Part shown: positions 21,956 through 34,026 of the stretch, piece after piece | Layout of the letters: each line of letters opens with the position of its first letter | Position numbering within the stretch: position 1 is the stretch's first letter | DNA from: Marsupella aquatica | Lineage: Eukaryota > Marchantiophyta | DNA: 64,000 bases | Reading direction: 5' to 3' | Assembly: GCA_973895155.1 (NCBI GenBank) | Contig: OZ316893.1 | Location: 18,972,001 to 19,036,000, forward strand | The notes under the pieces: generated by a model | What the model saw: the letters and a program-made list of their open reading frames with translations, nothing else | What the model was told of the DNA's origin: nothing | Databases searched by the model: none | Program-made: the position numbers and the translations under genes

Positions 21956-23637
21956 AAATCTTGGGAGGTGACGCTAAGGTGACAATAGGTTTTTTCGTGA
22001 TGGTTTTTCCACCGATTAGTGTCGGTTGATTTCACGGAGTTCCGTCGCATAGAACTTGGAGGTGTTGGGCTCATCCGATAGATTGGGGCAAGGGCTATCT
22101 AATGGTGCAAAGGAATCTTTGAACGGAGTTTGTGGTATTGAGGAATTCATGTTTCTGTCATTCTGGATTTTTTTGTGATTCGTGTTTGACGGTTTTCTTT
22201 GATGGTTTTGTTGGGGGTGACTTGAGATTGTTTACTCGATGGTGTGAGCTTTGTGATGCACAAGGTGTCGCATACTATATCTCAAATTGTAGATCGGGCA
22301 AAGCTGATCATTTTGGTATCTGGTGTGGTACAGGTGACAGAGTCATTTCTGGCTTTTTCATGGCTATAGAGACATAGCCTTGGCTGAAGCGGGTTTCTTG
22401 ACGTCACGCTTGGCTTGGGGGGAGAAACGCAAAGTGCTACGGCTTAACAGAGAGATTGCAATGAGGTGGTTGTCTTGAGTCCGGGATTGGTGCTTGATGC
22501 GGAGTAAGTGTGATGCAATGGAAGTTTTTTCTCTGCTATGCTTGGAGACGATGCCGGTGTAATTCGACAACTTTTTCCCATCAGTGGCGTTCACTTTCCT
22601 TGTGTAATCAACAACTCTTTAAGGTGTGTTCTCGGGCAAAATCATTTTGGGGGCCGTTATTTGGTTTTAAAGGGGTTAGAAAAACACCATACCCCCTCCC
22701 AACCCCAACGACCACCTCCTCCCCTCCTCCACGCAACTACGCACGCCGCGGCCGTGGCCATCCCACCGGCAGGCGGCTTTTTCCTATCGCACACCGCAAA
22801 CCAGCCCTCTGGCTGTCCGTAAGTCACAGTAGTGACTAAGTTCCCCCCCCATCCTTTGCATCCCGTTCACCCCAACCCTATTTTTACTTGGCTGTCACTT
22901 TGCGGCATACGTTTGCATTCCCGACCAACCCTCCTCATTGGTACGCAGTCATTGCGGCTGCCAATACGCCCTCCTCACGCACTTGTAATGGCCTGGCCCG
23001 TCACGCATTTGGGCGACTCGTGTGCGCCTTTTATACATGTATTTTTTGCTAAGGGGCTTAGCACCCCCTTTAGGGCAGGTTTTAGTTTTTACCCTCCCTC
23101 TCCTCATTGGTTCTGCCGCCTCCCGAGAGTAGTGACCCTTGAATTTAACCGCTTGGATATGGGGAATGGCCCCTTGTGAGACCTGTTGCATAGTTGGAGA
23201 ATATTCCAAAAATACAGAGAGCATGTTTTCGGCCGTTCATAAAATCTTTTGATTGGAAGACGGTAACTTTTTGGATTCTTTTTTGGCAAGGTCGTAGCCA
23301 CTGAAGCTAGCAACGCAATGGACCAATCAATTTACATTTCCGATGATGGGTGTTACTTGCCATTTTGGTTATTCCCTAAGGTGGTCAAAATGGGAGAGAA
23401 ATTTTGAGTTTTACCCACCCCAATCAAAATATGAAAAAAATTGATTGTCGAAACTCAATTTTGATTTCAGATTTCAGCGTTGGTTTTCTAGGCTAGTGGG
23501 CTACATGGCGATGACAAGTTTCAAGTTTTTTGAGAAGTTGCAAAAAAAGACATTTTTTATGATTTTGAGTTGAGTCACCGGGACGAAAGAAAGGAAAAAG
23601 CGACAAAAGGATATAGGAAGCAACGTAGCAATAGCAC
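21956..23637 (+). other. unusually long copia leader, possibly with another insertion
   Basis: Plant copia leaders are usually far shorter than these 1.7 kb. The first part is GT-rich. Around 22675-22830 it becomes C-rich (CCACCTCCTCCCCTCC). No domain-bearing ORF is seen. Either this lineage has a long leader or an unrecognised non-coding insertion sits here. Confidence 0.4.
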
Positions 23638-23668
23638 ATGGAGAATGTTGGAAGGACAGAGATGATAT
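23638..23668 (+). pseudogene. gag: copia gag, first codons upstream of the CACTA insertion
   Basis: An ATG at 23638 opens a short frame that runs to the CACTA insertion point. Leaving out the transposon and one copy of its TAT duplication, the frame passes directly into the gag sequence at 40224. This confirms both the start codon and the exact insertion site. Confidence 0.75.
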
Positions 23669-23995
23669 CACTAGTAGAAACCGGGGGGTATTTAGACCCC
23701 ATTAAACGACTATTCAGTACCGTATAGGACTTGGAAACGACTGGGAAGGACTCTAGTCCTTTATAGGACTGCGAGTCGTATGTTTTGTTACTATAATCAA
23801 CTGAGTCCTTTATAGAACTGGTTTATAAGTCGTTTAATAGACTGGATTTTCAGTCTATTTTAGTCTTTGTGTGGGTAGCTTTGGTGAGTCATTTTTAGTC
23901 TTTTATGGGCTGCGATGATGAGTCGTTGGGAACGACTAAAAAGGTTATGGAGGTAGTCTTTAAATATACTTTGTGGGGTATGTATAAGTCATTTA
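23669..23995 (-). repeat. CACTA copy 1, 3' terminal inverted repeat and subterminal repeats
   Basis: The terminal 18 bp are followed by many short direct and inverted copies of AGTCcTtTATAGgACT, CGACT and AGTCGTTT-like units (23700-23960). Such arrays are where TNPA-type proteins bind in En/Spm elements. The mirror array of copy 2 is at 61415-61741. Confidence 0.8.
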
Positions 23996-24493
23996 TGTCA
24001 ACTGGATATGAGTGATGAAGACCCCACTATACTACTTGGAATGAACCCACTCTTGTGCACAAATAACATATTGCATTCATGTTTTATTGTGTACTTGGAA
24101 TGAACTCACTCTATAAGTTCACCATTCATCATGTTAACATTAGAATACATAGTTTCAGAAAGCCATCTTCTATACCATGTACACTAATATGAATTCACAG
24201 ATTCAAACTTCATAGACTACAAAGAAGGTCACAAAGTATTCCTCTATACCATACACACTAATACTGAAATGATAAAATAGATTCAAGTATCATAGACAAT
24301 CACCATAGAGCCATAGTTTGACATCAATCACTTGTTTCATACATACAGAATTCAGAAATATCAATGTCACACACAACGTCTCCTTCATCCTCTTTACCAA
24401 ATGGAAAAATTGGTACAGATATTTCTTGGATCTTTCCAAGGCAATGTCAAAATGTGACACAATTCACATGATGCTATCTACACTTGCATTCAG

Positions 24494-27400
24494 TCACTGC
24501 AGACTAACACACTCTGATGGCCAGAGCACAAGAGATCCTACTGCATCTGCAATTATTTCCTGAGGTGGATCATCGTCTCTATTCGGAAATGGCAAATTAC
24601 AATCAGATACAATCACTGTAGTCAACAACACTACTACATGGTCATCCGGGACCACTTTGCCATGGAATTTTGCATGATCTGGTCGCAAAATGCCTGTACC
24701 CACACATACCTGCGAGTCATCCTCCCATGATAGAAGATTATGGACTGGCTCTGCTGTGGCTATCACCTCCACCTTACCCTGGCTGTTTTTCTTGGCTTTC
24801 CTGGGTGGCTTATACATGACATTATTCATACCTTGGTTGCGAGTCATGACTTTGGCACGAGTGTTTTGTGCTGGTGATCGAGAATTGGCTACACTCTTCT
24901 TCAAAGAATCTGCATCCATATTTGACACTTCTGATTGTGTAGCAGGATTTCCCTGTGACATCATCTCAGTATCTGCCAACATTGTACTTGCTTCAATTGA
25001 AGCATCTACAATCTTACTTGCATCCAATGTTGCTCCCAAGTTTCAACGTCGCTTCACCCTACTCCCACTTGGTTGAGAGTCTGTCAACTCTGCATCAACT
25101 ACAATTCAGTGTCATGTCCAACATAAGTCAATCACTCATCACATGTGCTAAATGTACATGTCATCAACCACAAAGTTGTCACTATCTCCTTACCATTATG
25201 AACAGCCTTCTTCCCCTTCTTTGCCATTGCCATATGCTCCATGTCTGCTTCTGTTGATCAATAAACACACCACAATATTCAGGTTGAATCTATTAACCAC
25301 TGAATTGTTGCTCAACATTCATATAGAGGAATTTAAAGCATCAGCTTACCTGATACCTCCTTGGCTATGGTCACTGAGGCACTGGGCACATCTTCTTCAT
25401 TATTGCTCTTTGAATCACCTGATACATCAATCATGATGTCACTTCAGATCCCAGTTCATCCAACCAGTTCTTACAGAAAAGATTACCTCCAACCGGCTTA
25501 AGCTTCACAAAACTCCATGCACTTTTCAAATGTAATGTATTGGATCATAGCAGGTTACCTGTCTCAGCAACCTTCTTGCCCTTCTGCTTACTGATTACAG
25601 GGTCCTTCTCTGCCTCCACTCTTCCTGCATTCAAACCATTCACTCAATTCATGAAAACTTACTTCTAACATTTGAACATAGGACACAATGAACAATGGGC
25701 CGGTGTCATTTCCATACCTGTGTCAGATTTGCCAATTCCCTTTTTTGTTAACAAGGGCACACTTTGTACAATGTTGCCCTCATTGTTTGGTTGGGAACCA
25801 CCCAATTTTTCAATCACAAGCTTGAAATTAGATTCCACTGATGCAAGAAGGTTCGCTACAGATGCCTCCACAATATCCAAACGATCAGCCAATTTACTTT
25901 CCACTCGAGGGAGTCCACACTCTAATGACTTCAACCGTTCACACATCTCTGTGAGAGTTGTAACAGTTCCCTGTCATAACACAGCTTACATATCTCAGAT
26001 AACTGTCCCCAAGAACTGGTTGCTTACTTCCTACTACATTTCTTTCTGATGCTCAAGGCCAAATAGTCACAGAACATACAGAATTACAACATAATCACCT
26101 GTTTGGAAGTTACACTTGTCACCTCACTCCTTTGTTTCATGAACTCCTCTCTCACTTCTTGTGCTGATGGTTCTTCACCTGTCAATTTCTTCTGCAGTCC
26201 ACATCAACATACATATGAATGAAACCAAGTGTTGATTGTCAATGAAAATGTAATAATGGTAGCAAGATGATAAGTTTGAGCCTTACTATCAGGCATGTCA
26301 CTGCCTTACCAATTGTTCTTTCACTGGAGCATAACTTCCTCTCCCAGCCTGTGAAAGGTGTTTCACTTTGCCTCGAGCATTTGACATCAGTTCACTCTTG
26401 CTCTGTCCAGCCTCCGACATGAACCCTTTGATTAACCGTGTCCATTGATCCAGTTCCAATGATGGGGGTGGTGGCATTCTCCTGTTAGAACCATTGTCTA
26501 TCCACATCCTTTTCAACCTATGCCTCTCTTGTTTCAAAATCCTCATTGCATAATCTGATATGCAATCTTCAACTGGGCCCTTACCATCATTACCAACATA
26601 CTCCCACCGTTCAAGAATGTCCTTGCAGATAGCAGCCCAATCAGCTTTGTTCTGACTCCTAAACTCTGTAATGCTCAAATCTAACCAATGCAATACTTCT
26701 CCTCTTAGGTCAGAATGCCAACGGTTCTTACCATCACATGTGGGAGTTATCCAACCTTCGGAATTCACTTCTACTTTACCAAATTTGTTACTGTCTCCTG
26801 CCTTGGTACTCCCTGAAGCGCTACTAGGTGTCCCTCCACGGCCTGGTGTCCCCCCACGGCCTGGGGTCCCTCCACGGCCTGATCTCCCCCCACGGCCTGG
26901 ATTGCATTGTCCAAACCTCCCTGGAGTCCCTGCACATTTACAGGATCCATTTATAGTCACTTACATTAGGTAAGTATGAATCATAAATCCCGCTGCCAAA
27001 TATACAGTGGACTTCAGAGCAATTCTGCAATGACCAAGTTACCTCTCCCTTGGCGCATAGATGGTTCTGGACCACCTGTCCTATTGCTTTGTCTTGATGA
27101 ATTAGGGGCGTTTCTCCCGCCTGTGAATGATTGCCTCCTATCTGAACGTGGATGGCCTTTGTTGTTTTCATGATTGTCCCAATCAGAGTCTGCATACCAA
27201 CAGGTACATGCCACACTCATGGACCTGTAAGATAAACTCTTTGCCCTAGCTACACATCAGATAAGTGCATATTGAGCTAAATCTCTACTACCATCACAAA
27301 ATCACTAGCACAAGGCACTTACTTGTCCAATCATCCTCCTCACCTTTCCATTGCCCTCTGTACCCGTCTCTACCACGCTCTGGGTGTTCATATTCATCCC

Positions 27401-27665
27401 ATCCATCTTCTGCTCCATCATAGTCATCATCATAATCATCAGGCGTCCCTTGCCAATAACTCTGGCTCCTTCTAGGGTATGGATTATGTGATTTCTCTCT
27501 AGCTGCCCACCTACCTGGGACTTGATGAGGGCCCTGTGCATCTTGCACAGGTGCATTTTTCTGTGAGCCCCCTGCATCTGGGTCTCCATCCATATCCAAT
27601 CTTTCCTCTTCACCCCACTCTCCAAGCCCCATGTCTGTCTCCATGTCATCACCCTCTTCCCCCAT
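24494..27665 (-). pseudogene. TNPA-like En/Spm transposon protein, copy 1 (multi-exon, one stop)
   Basis: Starts at the ATG ending at 27665 with an acidic exon. Further exons lie at about 27189-27043 and 26929-26310, then five short ones, and 25099-24494 is the last; GT/AG borders are visible at each. The 26.3-26.9 kb exon has a Gly-Arg repeat (GRGGTPGRGGTPGRGG), then KADWAAICKDILERWEYVG and LDQWTRLIKGFMSEAGQSKS, matching the plant transposase Ptta/En/Spm family (Pfam Transposase_24 as I remember it). Exon 5 is a coiled coil. The last exon ends with VCVGTGILRPDHAKFHGK and DAVGSLVLWPSE, a C-terminal module common in such proteins. A TGA at 25043-25045 replaces CGA of copy 2. This type of protein binds subterminal repeats. 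Confidence 0.7.
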
Positions 27666-27842
27666 AGCTTCTGCACAGCACCCACAACCAAACAGGGAGA
27701 ATCAGCACACTAAATTCAAAGTATCAATCAATTTCATGCATATCCAACTATCCTAAACATCATTCCAGGCAGCAATTCCCGTTATGTGACTCTGTGCAGG
27801 TAGTCATCCTCAACCTCATACTTGCCAATCGCCAGCTGTTGC

Positions 27843-30800
27843 CTATTGCAAATCATCAACCTCATCATATTCCATTTGCCCAGGTTCATCATATGTCTCT
27901 CTCAATGTTAAGGGGATGTAGTCAGTCCCTGCCCGAGTTGGAAGTACAGTCTCATGACTAGGATGCTCGAATGCAGCATGGTCATCCAAACTGAACTCTA
28001 CTTTACTTCCATCCATCCGCCTGTTCCGTGCTTGGCTATGGCATACCACCCTCTAGCCATGTGACTCCTCCACATCTGCAAAGAAAGCCTGTTCAACTTG
28101 GCTAGGGAAAACAAAAGGCTCAGACCATTCTGGTACTCTGGACCTAAAATTGGCCAACAAGAACCCATCATGATCACGCTTCATGGTGGCCCTTGGTCTC
28201 TGCCACTCTGATTTCACCCATGATCCCTTCATCAATATCACTGGGACACTTGTGTTACCATAATTCAACACCCAAATGTTGGTCAACTCCCCCACGTAAC
28301 CCATCTTCATCCACCCCCTCTGTTCTTCAGAGGTTCTCTGCTCAAACACAGAAATCAAACCACAATCATATGATACACAATGGTCACCCTGCTCATCCCT
28401 CACTCGATAATGATTTCCATAAGCTCTCATCCGTTTGTAGGTCAGAATAGACAATCGTGGTGGCACAGATAGAAGATACAAATCCTTCTCCATATCTGGG
28501 TGATGTCTACTATGCTCTCGAATTGTCACCCGAATCCACTGCTCGAAGTGTGGGAAGGGATCCTGCTGCCCAGAGTGTGCAGCTTTTTGCATATCATATT
28601 CCCTGCATTATGAGGTACAAGCATAGTTAGGTCTAAACAACACATGACAACCTAAGATCACCCTTGGAACAGACAAGAAGCATCACAACAAAGGCAAGTC
28701 AATTCAATCACTCACCTCTACCATGGTTGCATAGGCTCTGTGTTTGCCAGCACATATGAATGAGCCTTGTCTCGAATCGCAACAGGCAGCTGAACAGCAC
28801 GTCCCACACCTTCAACAACCTCGCCACTCACTCCATCATCTTCACCAGATTTCCAAACTCTTGTCATAGCTTCACCAGACCCAGCCATGTACTCTGTTAG
28901 GAATCCCAACGTCTCATCCTTAATGTACCCCAATGCCATGGAAGCCTCTGGCCTATAGTATGTTCTCACATGACCTTTCAACAACTTCATGTATCGCTCC
29001 ATAGGGTACATCCATCTGGTACTGACTGGCCCATACTGCCCTAGCTCTTCTACCACATGGATTAGGAGATGAGTCATAACATCAAAGAAAGCAGGGGGGA
29101 AGTATATCTCCAAGTCACAGAGGACATAAGCAGCATCCTGCTTCAACTGCTCCAATCCTTGGGGATCCCACACTTTCACACATATACGGCGAAATACATT
29201 GCACAGTCGAAGAATGACATTACGGACTGGTTTCTGCATGAGACCTCTGAGGCATAGGGGCAGAATGTGCTGCATCAACACATGGTAGTCATGTGTTTTC
29301 ATACTGCCAAGTTTATTCTTTGTAATATGCTTCTTGAAGGCACCAGCATAGCCAGAGGGCACTTTCAGACAGCTCAATCTATACAAGAATGTCTTCCATT
29401 CATCCTGTGTGCACACATAGGGAGCTTGGAACTTGAGAAGTACATTGGGATTGCTTGCATGGGGCTTCAACCAAAGGTGAGGGCGAATCCCCTTCTATTG
29501 CATATCAGCTCGAACTGCTCCTGTATCTTTCTCACCCGACAAGAACTTCAGCAAGCTCTCACAAATATTTTTCTCAATGTGCATGACGTCCACATTGTGT
29601 TTGCTGGGCTCGAATTCCTGCACTCCACAAAGCAAAGAATTCAACAACAGAAACACTAATTAACCACATAGGAGGATTGTAACCAACATCAATCCACCAT
29701 TGCTCCAATCTAAAATTGCAATCATACAGGGGCTGGAGGCTAAGTACATTACCCTCCAGTACTCCAACTCCAAGTCCATCAAGGTCTGTCTTCTCACACC
29801 GTGTTTCACCACTGGATCCTCAGGTTCTCGATCAGTGGCACTTCTCTTGTCCCAATCAGCCTTCCTGGCTGCCCACCTCAGGACTTGCTCTCTGGTGACC
29901 CTCTGTGGTGGGCCACGAAGCTCTGTTTTGTTGTTGAAGTGTGCAATTTGAGACCGTGTGTGCCTGTAAGGATGATCAACAGGCAGATACCTTCTATGCC
30001 CCTGAAATTTCATACTGTGCAGGGCATGCGACCACTCACTTGTCACATTTTTCCCACATGGTGTGCACCCCACATAGCCCTTTGTCACTCATCCAGATAT
30101 GATGCCATGGCCTGGGTAATCTGCTATATCCAGCAAACAAATTGCATGCAGTCTAAAGGGGCTGGGTCGAAGAAGCCCCTTCAGAACATCATGGGTTAAC
30201 ACCCCTTCTATCCACAAAGTCTTCCACTCTTCCACTGCTGGAGCCAACATGATATCTATGAATTGCTCGGTCACACAAGCTGGTCCAGGGATTAACAGCA
30301 CCATCATGACAAAAAACCTCTTTGTAGTCATCCATGGGGGAAGGTTGTAATTTAGCAGCGTAACCGGCCAACATGAATAACGGTTGTTTTTGTCTCCAAA
30401 TGGGTTTACTCCATCCAGTGATAGACCAAATCGAAAGTTCCGCTTCTCTGCAGCAAACTGTGGCCACCTCTCATCAACAAATTTCCAATGGTTGGAATCT
30501 CCAATGTGACGCTGCAGGCCATCACTGCTCTTGTTATCAGGAGTCCATGTCATCAGCTTGGAAATGGCAGGGCATCTAAACAGACGTTGTAGTCTAGGAA
30601 TGAGAGGAAAATGACGAAGAACCTTGGCAGGGTGTGTACATTTCCCTACATTCTTGTACCTGTGCTTACCACAATGAGGGCATGTCAATTTATCTGCATG
30701 CTCTTTGCGAAAGAGAACACACCCATCAAGGCATGCGTCAATAGACACATAGTTCAGCCCAAGGTTAGACATCAATTTCCTAGCCTCGTACATATTTTTT

Positions 30801-31543
30801 GGAATTGAATTACCATCTGGTAACACATTTCGGCGCAGGAAGGTCAACAACTCTGTCACAAATATATTGGGAACATTGTGATTGCCACAGATGTTCAACA
30901 ACAACACGACAAAACCCAGCTTGGAGCAGTTCGACCCCTCGTAGATAGGAATGCAAGCTTCTTTGATGTGTTTTGGGCCCCCAAACACCCACTCCCTCTC
31001 TGCTGCACCTTCCCCAATGTCAAAGTCAGGTTGAGCTTGGCCGTCGCCAATGTGTGGCTGCGGTCCATTGTCCTCTTCTGATTCTACTATGTCGTAAAAA
31101 GCATCAAGGTCTTCAAAAATCTCTTGAACCATTCTTGGGACATCCATCCCACCGTCCTTAGTGACTGCCTCTGCATCTCCATCTTGGTCATCCATGTTCT
31201 CATGTTGGACCCCAGGACCATCCTCTGCACAGTCTATGTCCTGCTCTACGTAGTCTCTACGCCTAGCTGTATTAGAATCCACAAAGTCAGCTCTCCACTC
31301 TTCATCAGAGGAGTCTTCTTCTGCTGGTACATTCCAAACCCTCCACCGAGGGTGCCTTTCATGCCGCAGCAGGTGAAGGTGCACAGTGTTCAAACTCAAC
31401 GACTTGAATCCTTGGCACTGTGTGCATGGGCATCTCATCCTCCTACTCCTACCTTGGGCGGCCCGGGCTTGTTCACGCATCCACAATTTAGAATCATGAT
31501 GCCTAATCCTAAATGGGTTGTGAAGAGGCAACCTTGGAGCCAT
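27843..31543 (-). pseudogene. TNP2-type CACTA transposase, copy 1 (four stop codons)
   Basis: Start ATG ends at 31543. Exon 1 (to about 29753) has a Cys-rich transposase-associated domain (RCPCTQCQGF, HLHLLRHERH), an acidic stretch, then the TNP2 core (CPHCGKHRYKN, FRFGLSLDGVNPFGDKNN, CLLDIADYPGHGI). Exon 2 (29617 to about 28717) holds the HNVDVMHIEKNICESLLKF block and the DUF4218-like VVEELGQYGPVSTRWMYPME. Exon 3 has a DUF4216-like end (WVKSEWQRP, FVFPSQVEQAFFADV). TNP2 is the catalytic DDE-type transposase of CACTA elements. Stops at 30089, 29495, 28718 and 28053 all correspond to sense codons in copy 2 and are C-to-T or G-to-A changes. The exon 2 frame that is broken in copy 2 is intact here. 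Confidence 0.8.
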
Positions 31544-31869
31544 CACTATACACACGCACTCAGCACCCTGTCATTTTATTATGCAAGTGAAAAATACACT
31601 TCCTGTTAAGGATTTCACCCTCGACTGTACTTGCCAAAATACGTAACGTTCCAAAAAAACAAAAAAACAAAAAATATAGGTGCCTGAGTCATGTACCTAT
31701 TCTCAAGTGAATGAGACAAAATTCCTAAATGTTTGAGGGTGTCAACTCCTCCGCTGTCCTCACATGTACTGCCTCTGCACGTACATCCATGACCATATCA
31801 GAGTCCAATCATGTATAGTCATAGACACAGGTGCCAGGTGCGAGACCGGTGTGAGATGTCCTCATCTTA

Positions 31870-32403
31870 CTACCACATCAAATACGGATACCAATCCTGT
31901 TGTCGATGCCACTCAGCCCTGAGGTACTCAGGCATGTACATTAAGTCATCAAGGTCTAAACCCTGCTCATGCCATGGTGGTCTTCGATCCGTGCCTACAA
32001 GCAGTGGCAACAGTGCCCTCCATGGTGCACATGTTGCTACCAAGTCCCTCCACTGGGTACTAATTAGTCTATATTTGCAGATATCTTGTGCGCCAGACAC
32101 CACAAGAACCCTCGGCCAGACATGTGTAAGAACTATATCATCTGCCAAATTAGGCAACAAGGAACCACCTACAGCATCGTGCTTGTCTAACTCATCTGCT
32201 GAAAAGTAAATGTCCTCTTCCGACTGTGCATCCTCATTCACCACAGCATTCACAACACATCCAAGGTCTGCAGGCATTATCTCGGATGGAGCTACACTCT
32301 GTCTGGTTACCAATCCACACAAGTAAGCCCAAGCAGTAGCCATGCACGATGCAACCCGTAGGAGGACCCTACATAGGGCCTGACGGTCTGGAAGAGGCAG
32401 CAT
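31870..32403 (-). CDS. F-box protein carried by CACTA copy 1
   Basis: 177 residues from the first ATG (ending at 32403); the frame is open 12 codons further upstream without an ATG. After an acidic middle (NEDAQSEEDIYFSADELDKH) comes an F-box-like segment: NLADDIVLTHVWPRVLVVSG then ICKYRLISTQWRDLVATCAP, with the usual pattern of hydrophobic residues, RLIS and W-x-x-L. F-box proteins link Skp1-cullin ubiquitin ligases to a target. The C-terminus is Trp/Tyr-rich and ends DWYPYLMW; no Kelch or LRR substrate domain is seen. It lies between the BRCT gene and the TNP2 gene. Copy 2 (53009-53542) differs at about three residues and both frames are open. F-box assignment is by pattern only. Confidence 0.65.
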   Translation of the reverse strand: MLPLPDRQALCRVLLRVASCMATAWAYLCGLVTRQSVAPSEIMPADLGCVVNAVVNEDAQSEEDIYFSADELDKHDAVGGSLLPNLADDIVLTHVWPRVLVVSGAQDICKYRLISTQWRDLVATCAPWRALLPLLVGTDRRPPWHEQGLDLDDLMYMPEYLRAEWHRQQDWYPYLMW

Positions 32404-32579
32404 ACCCACCAAAGTCTTCAGCCAAACAGAGCCCAACAAGTAGATTCACAGTCACACCCCACGCAGCAGGAAACAACAATCACTTCAACTGCGACCAACC
32501 ATGACAAGATGAGTTAGTTCAAGGATCACATTTATTACAAAATTGTGTTTTATACAAAAATATGAGGGACTCCTACTCC

Positions 32580-33428
32580 TCACTCTCTCCCACCTTTGCT
32601 AAGCATACATCTCCGCTGAATCTTGGAGGGCCAGGCCTCAAAAATATCAAAGTCCCAAGCATTCTGTCGCTTCCCTCTAGCTGCTGATTCCAGAAGCCAA
32701 TCAGGGGAAAGCACCCAAAGATTGTTGTTCATGACAAAATCACGCACTGTTGTCTTAAAGAATTTTCTGCATATTTTCATGTATGACAGACCTACAACAT
32801 GAGTGGAGGTTTCTGTTAGACTCTCCTCCACTGTCCCACCTAGCTCAACAACTATAGACTTGTACAGTCTGCACTTAGTCTCCCCAATTCCTTCTTCTGC
32901 AAATACCACACTGAACCCCTTCATAATGGTATTTCTCTCCTTGCCATGCTCATTCAATATAGCATCTGCACGCATAGGATGGTGTCCTATGTTGACAACA
33001 GGTCCATATTGGACAGAAGCAAAGTTGGGTTTCTCTGCCGCTGCTTCATAGGCTTCCTTTTCAGCCAAAGCCTCTGCAGTGGCCTCCTCACTCTCCCACA
33101 ACTCATATTGCTCAGTACTCTGTACACACCTATGTTTAACAGAATCGGTCAGCCAAGAGACTTCAACTACTTTTAGACCTTGGTTGGTAATGGCAGAATC
33201 AATGAAGGACCATGACCACTTGTTCATCACATCCAGCCATGTCCCCGCAACAACATGTGTAGTCTGTGGAGTGATGTCCTTGACTTCAGTCCCATGGAAC
33301 TCTGAGAATCGTTTTTGTACGATTGGCCAACTCACTTGGGTGAACCCATAGTGGCCAGGAATCAAAATGGCTTTGATTCCAGCCAACAGAGGCGGGTGGT
33401 CAACCTTTGTACGTTTCCTAGAGGCCAT
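32580..33428 (-). CDS. tandem-BRCT protein carried by CACTA copy 1
   Basis: 282 residues from the ATG ending at 33428 (MASRKRTK). First BRCT about residues 12-110: GIKAILIPGHYGFTQVSWPI, TPQTTHVVAGTWLDVM, and the hallmark tryptophan in VVEVSWLTDSVKHRC. Linker with an Ala/Glu helix (EEATAEALAEKEAYEAAAEK). Second BRCT about residues 170-265: FSVVFAEEGIGETKCRLYKS, ELGGTVEESLTETSTHVVG, and WVLSPDWLLES. BRCT pairs bind phosphopeptides or each other in DNA-damage and repair complexes such as PARP, ligase IV and XRCC1. No catalytic domain accompanies them. An N-terminal Lys/Arg cluster could be a nuclear signal. Copy 2 differs at only two residues and is also intact. Confidence 0.8.
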   Translation of the reverse strand: MASRKRTKVDHPPLLAGIKAILIPGHYGFTQVSWPIVQKRFSEFHGTEVKDITPQTTHVVAGTWLDVMNKWSWSFIDSAITNQGLKVVEVSWLTDSVKHRCVQSTEQYELWESEEATAEALAEKEAYEAAAEKPNFASVQYGPVVNIGHHPMRADAILNEHGKERNTIMKGFSVVFAEEGIGETKCRLYKSIVVELGGTVEESLTETSTHVVGLSYMKICRKFFKTTVRDFVMNNNLWVLSPDWLLESAARGKRQNAWDFDIFEAWPSKIQRRCMLSKGGRE

Positions 33429-34026
33429 GTACACACGGGCCACCTAATCACTGCAGACCGGAAGATAATGCGTTCACCTGATAATCGGAGGGCCCTTAAA
33501 ATGCTGCGTTTATAACTTGGTCCAGTCCAGTCGTCTGGTGAGTCTCTGCTCCGATTCCAAACGGGAGAAATATTGGGACAAACGTACTAGACACCTGCAA
33601 GCATGCACCTCATAGTTTGAATATGTGCCTTCACAATATTGAAGGTGACAAGTGCAATTGTTTTGTGATGCCACATACAGATGTTGTAAATGGGCAGACA
33701 TTCAATGAGAATACAAAATGTTGGTACACTTTAAGGGAATTCTCGCAAATTAAATAGCCTTGTAACTTATATGCTCATAATGAGAAGTCCTGATTTAATT
33801 TAAGCAGTGTCATGTAAGTCGTGATCAAAATGATTGCAAAGTTAAAAAAGTTCCTAGAAGGCTTAAGGGCAGTTTTTGAAGGCATGTACCCAGGAACAAG
33901 TAATGAACTTAGGGTACTTGTTGCCTAAGCATCCTCTCCTACAGAGGTCCTTCTTCTCAAAATTGGAATGTCTGCAATCTCCAAGGTATCCACATCAGGT
34001 GCACTATGCATGTATATTATTCAGGT

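Noticed and set aside
22538-22822. 94-codon ORF in the copia leader
   Set aside because: Composition follows the local C-rich tract and shows no domain or homologous block.
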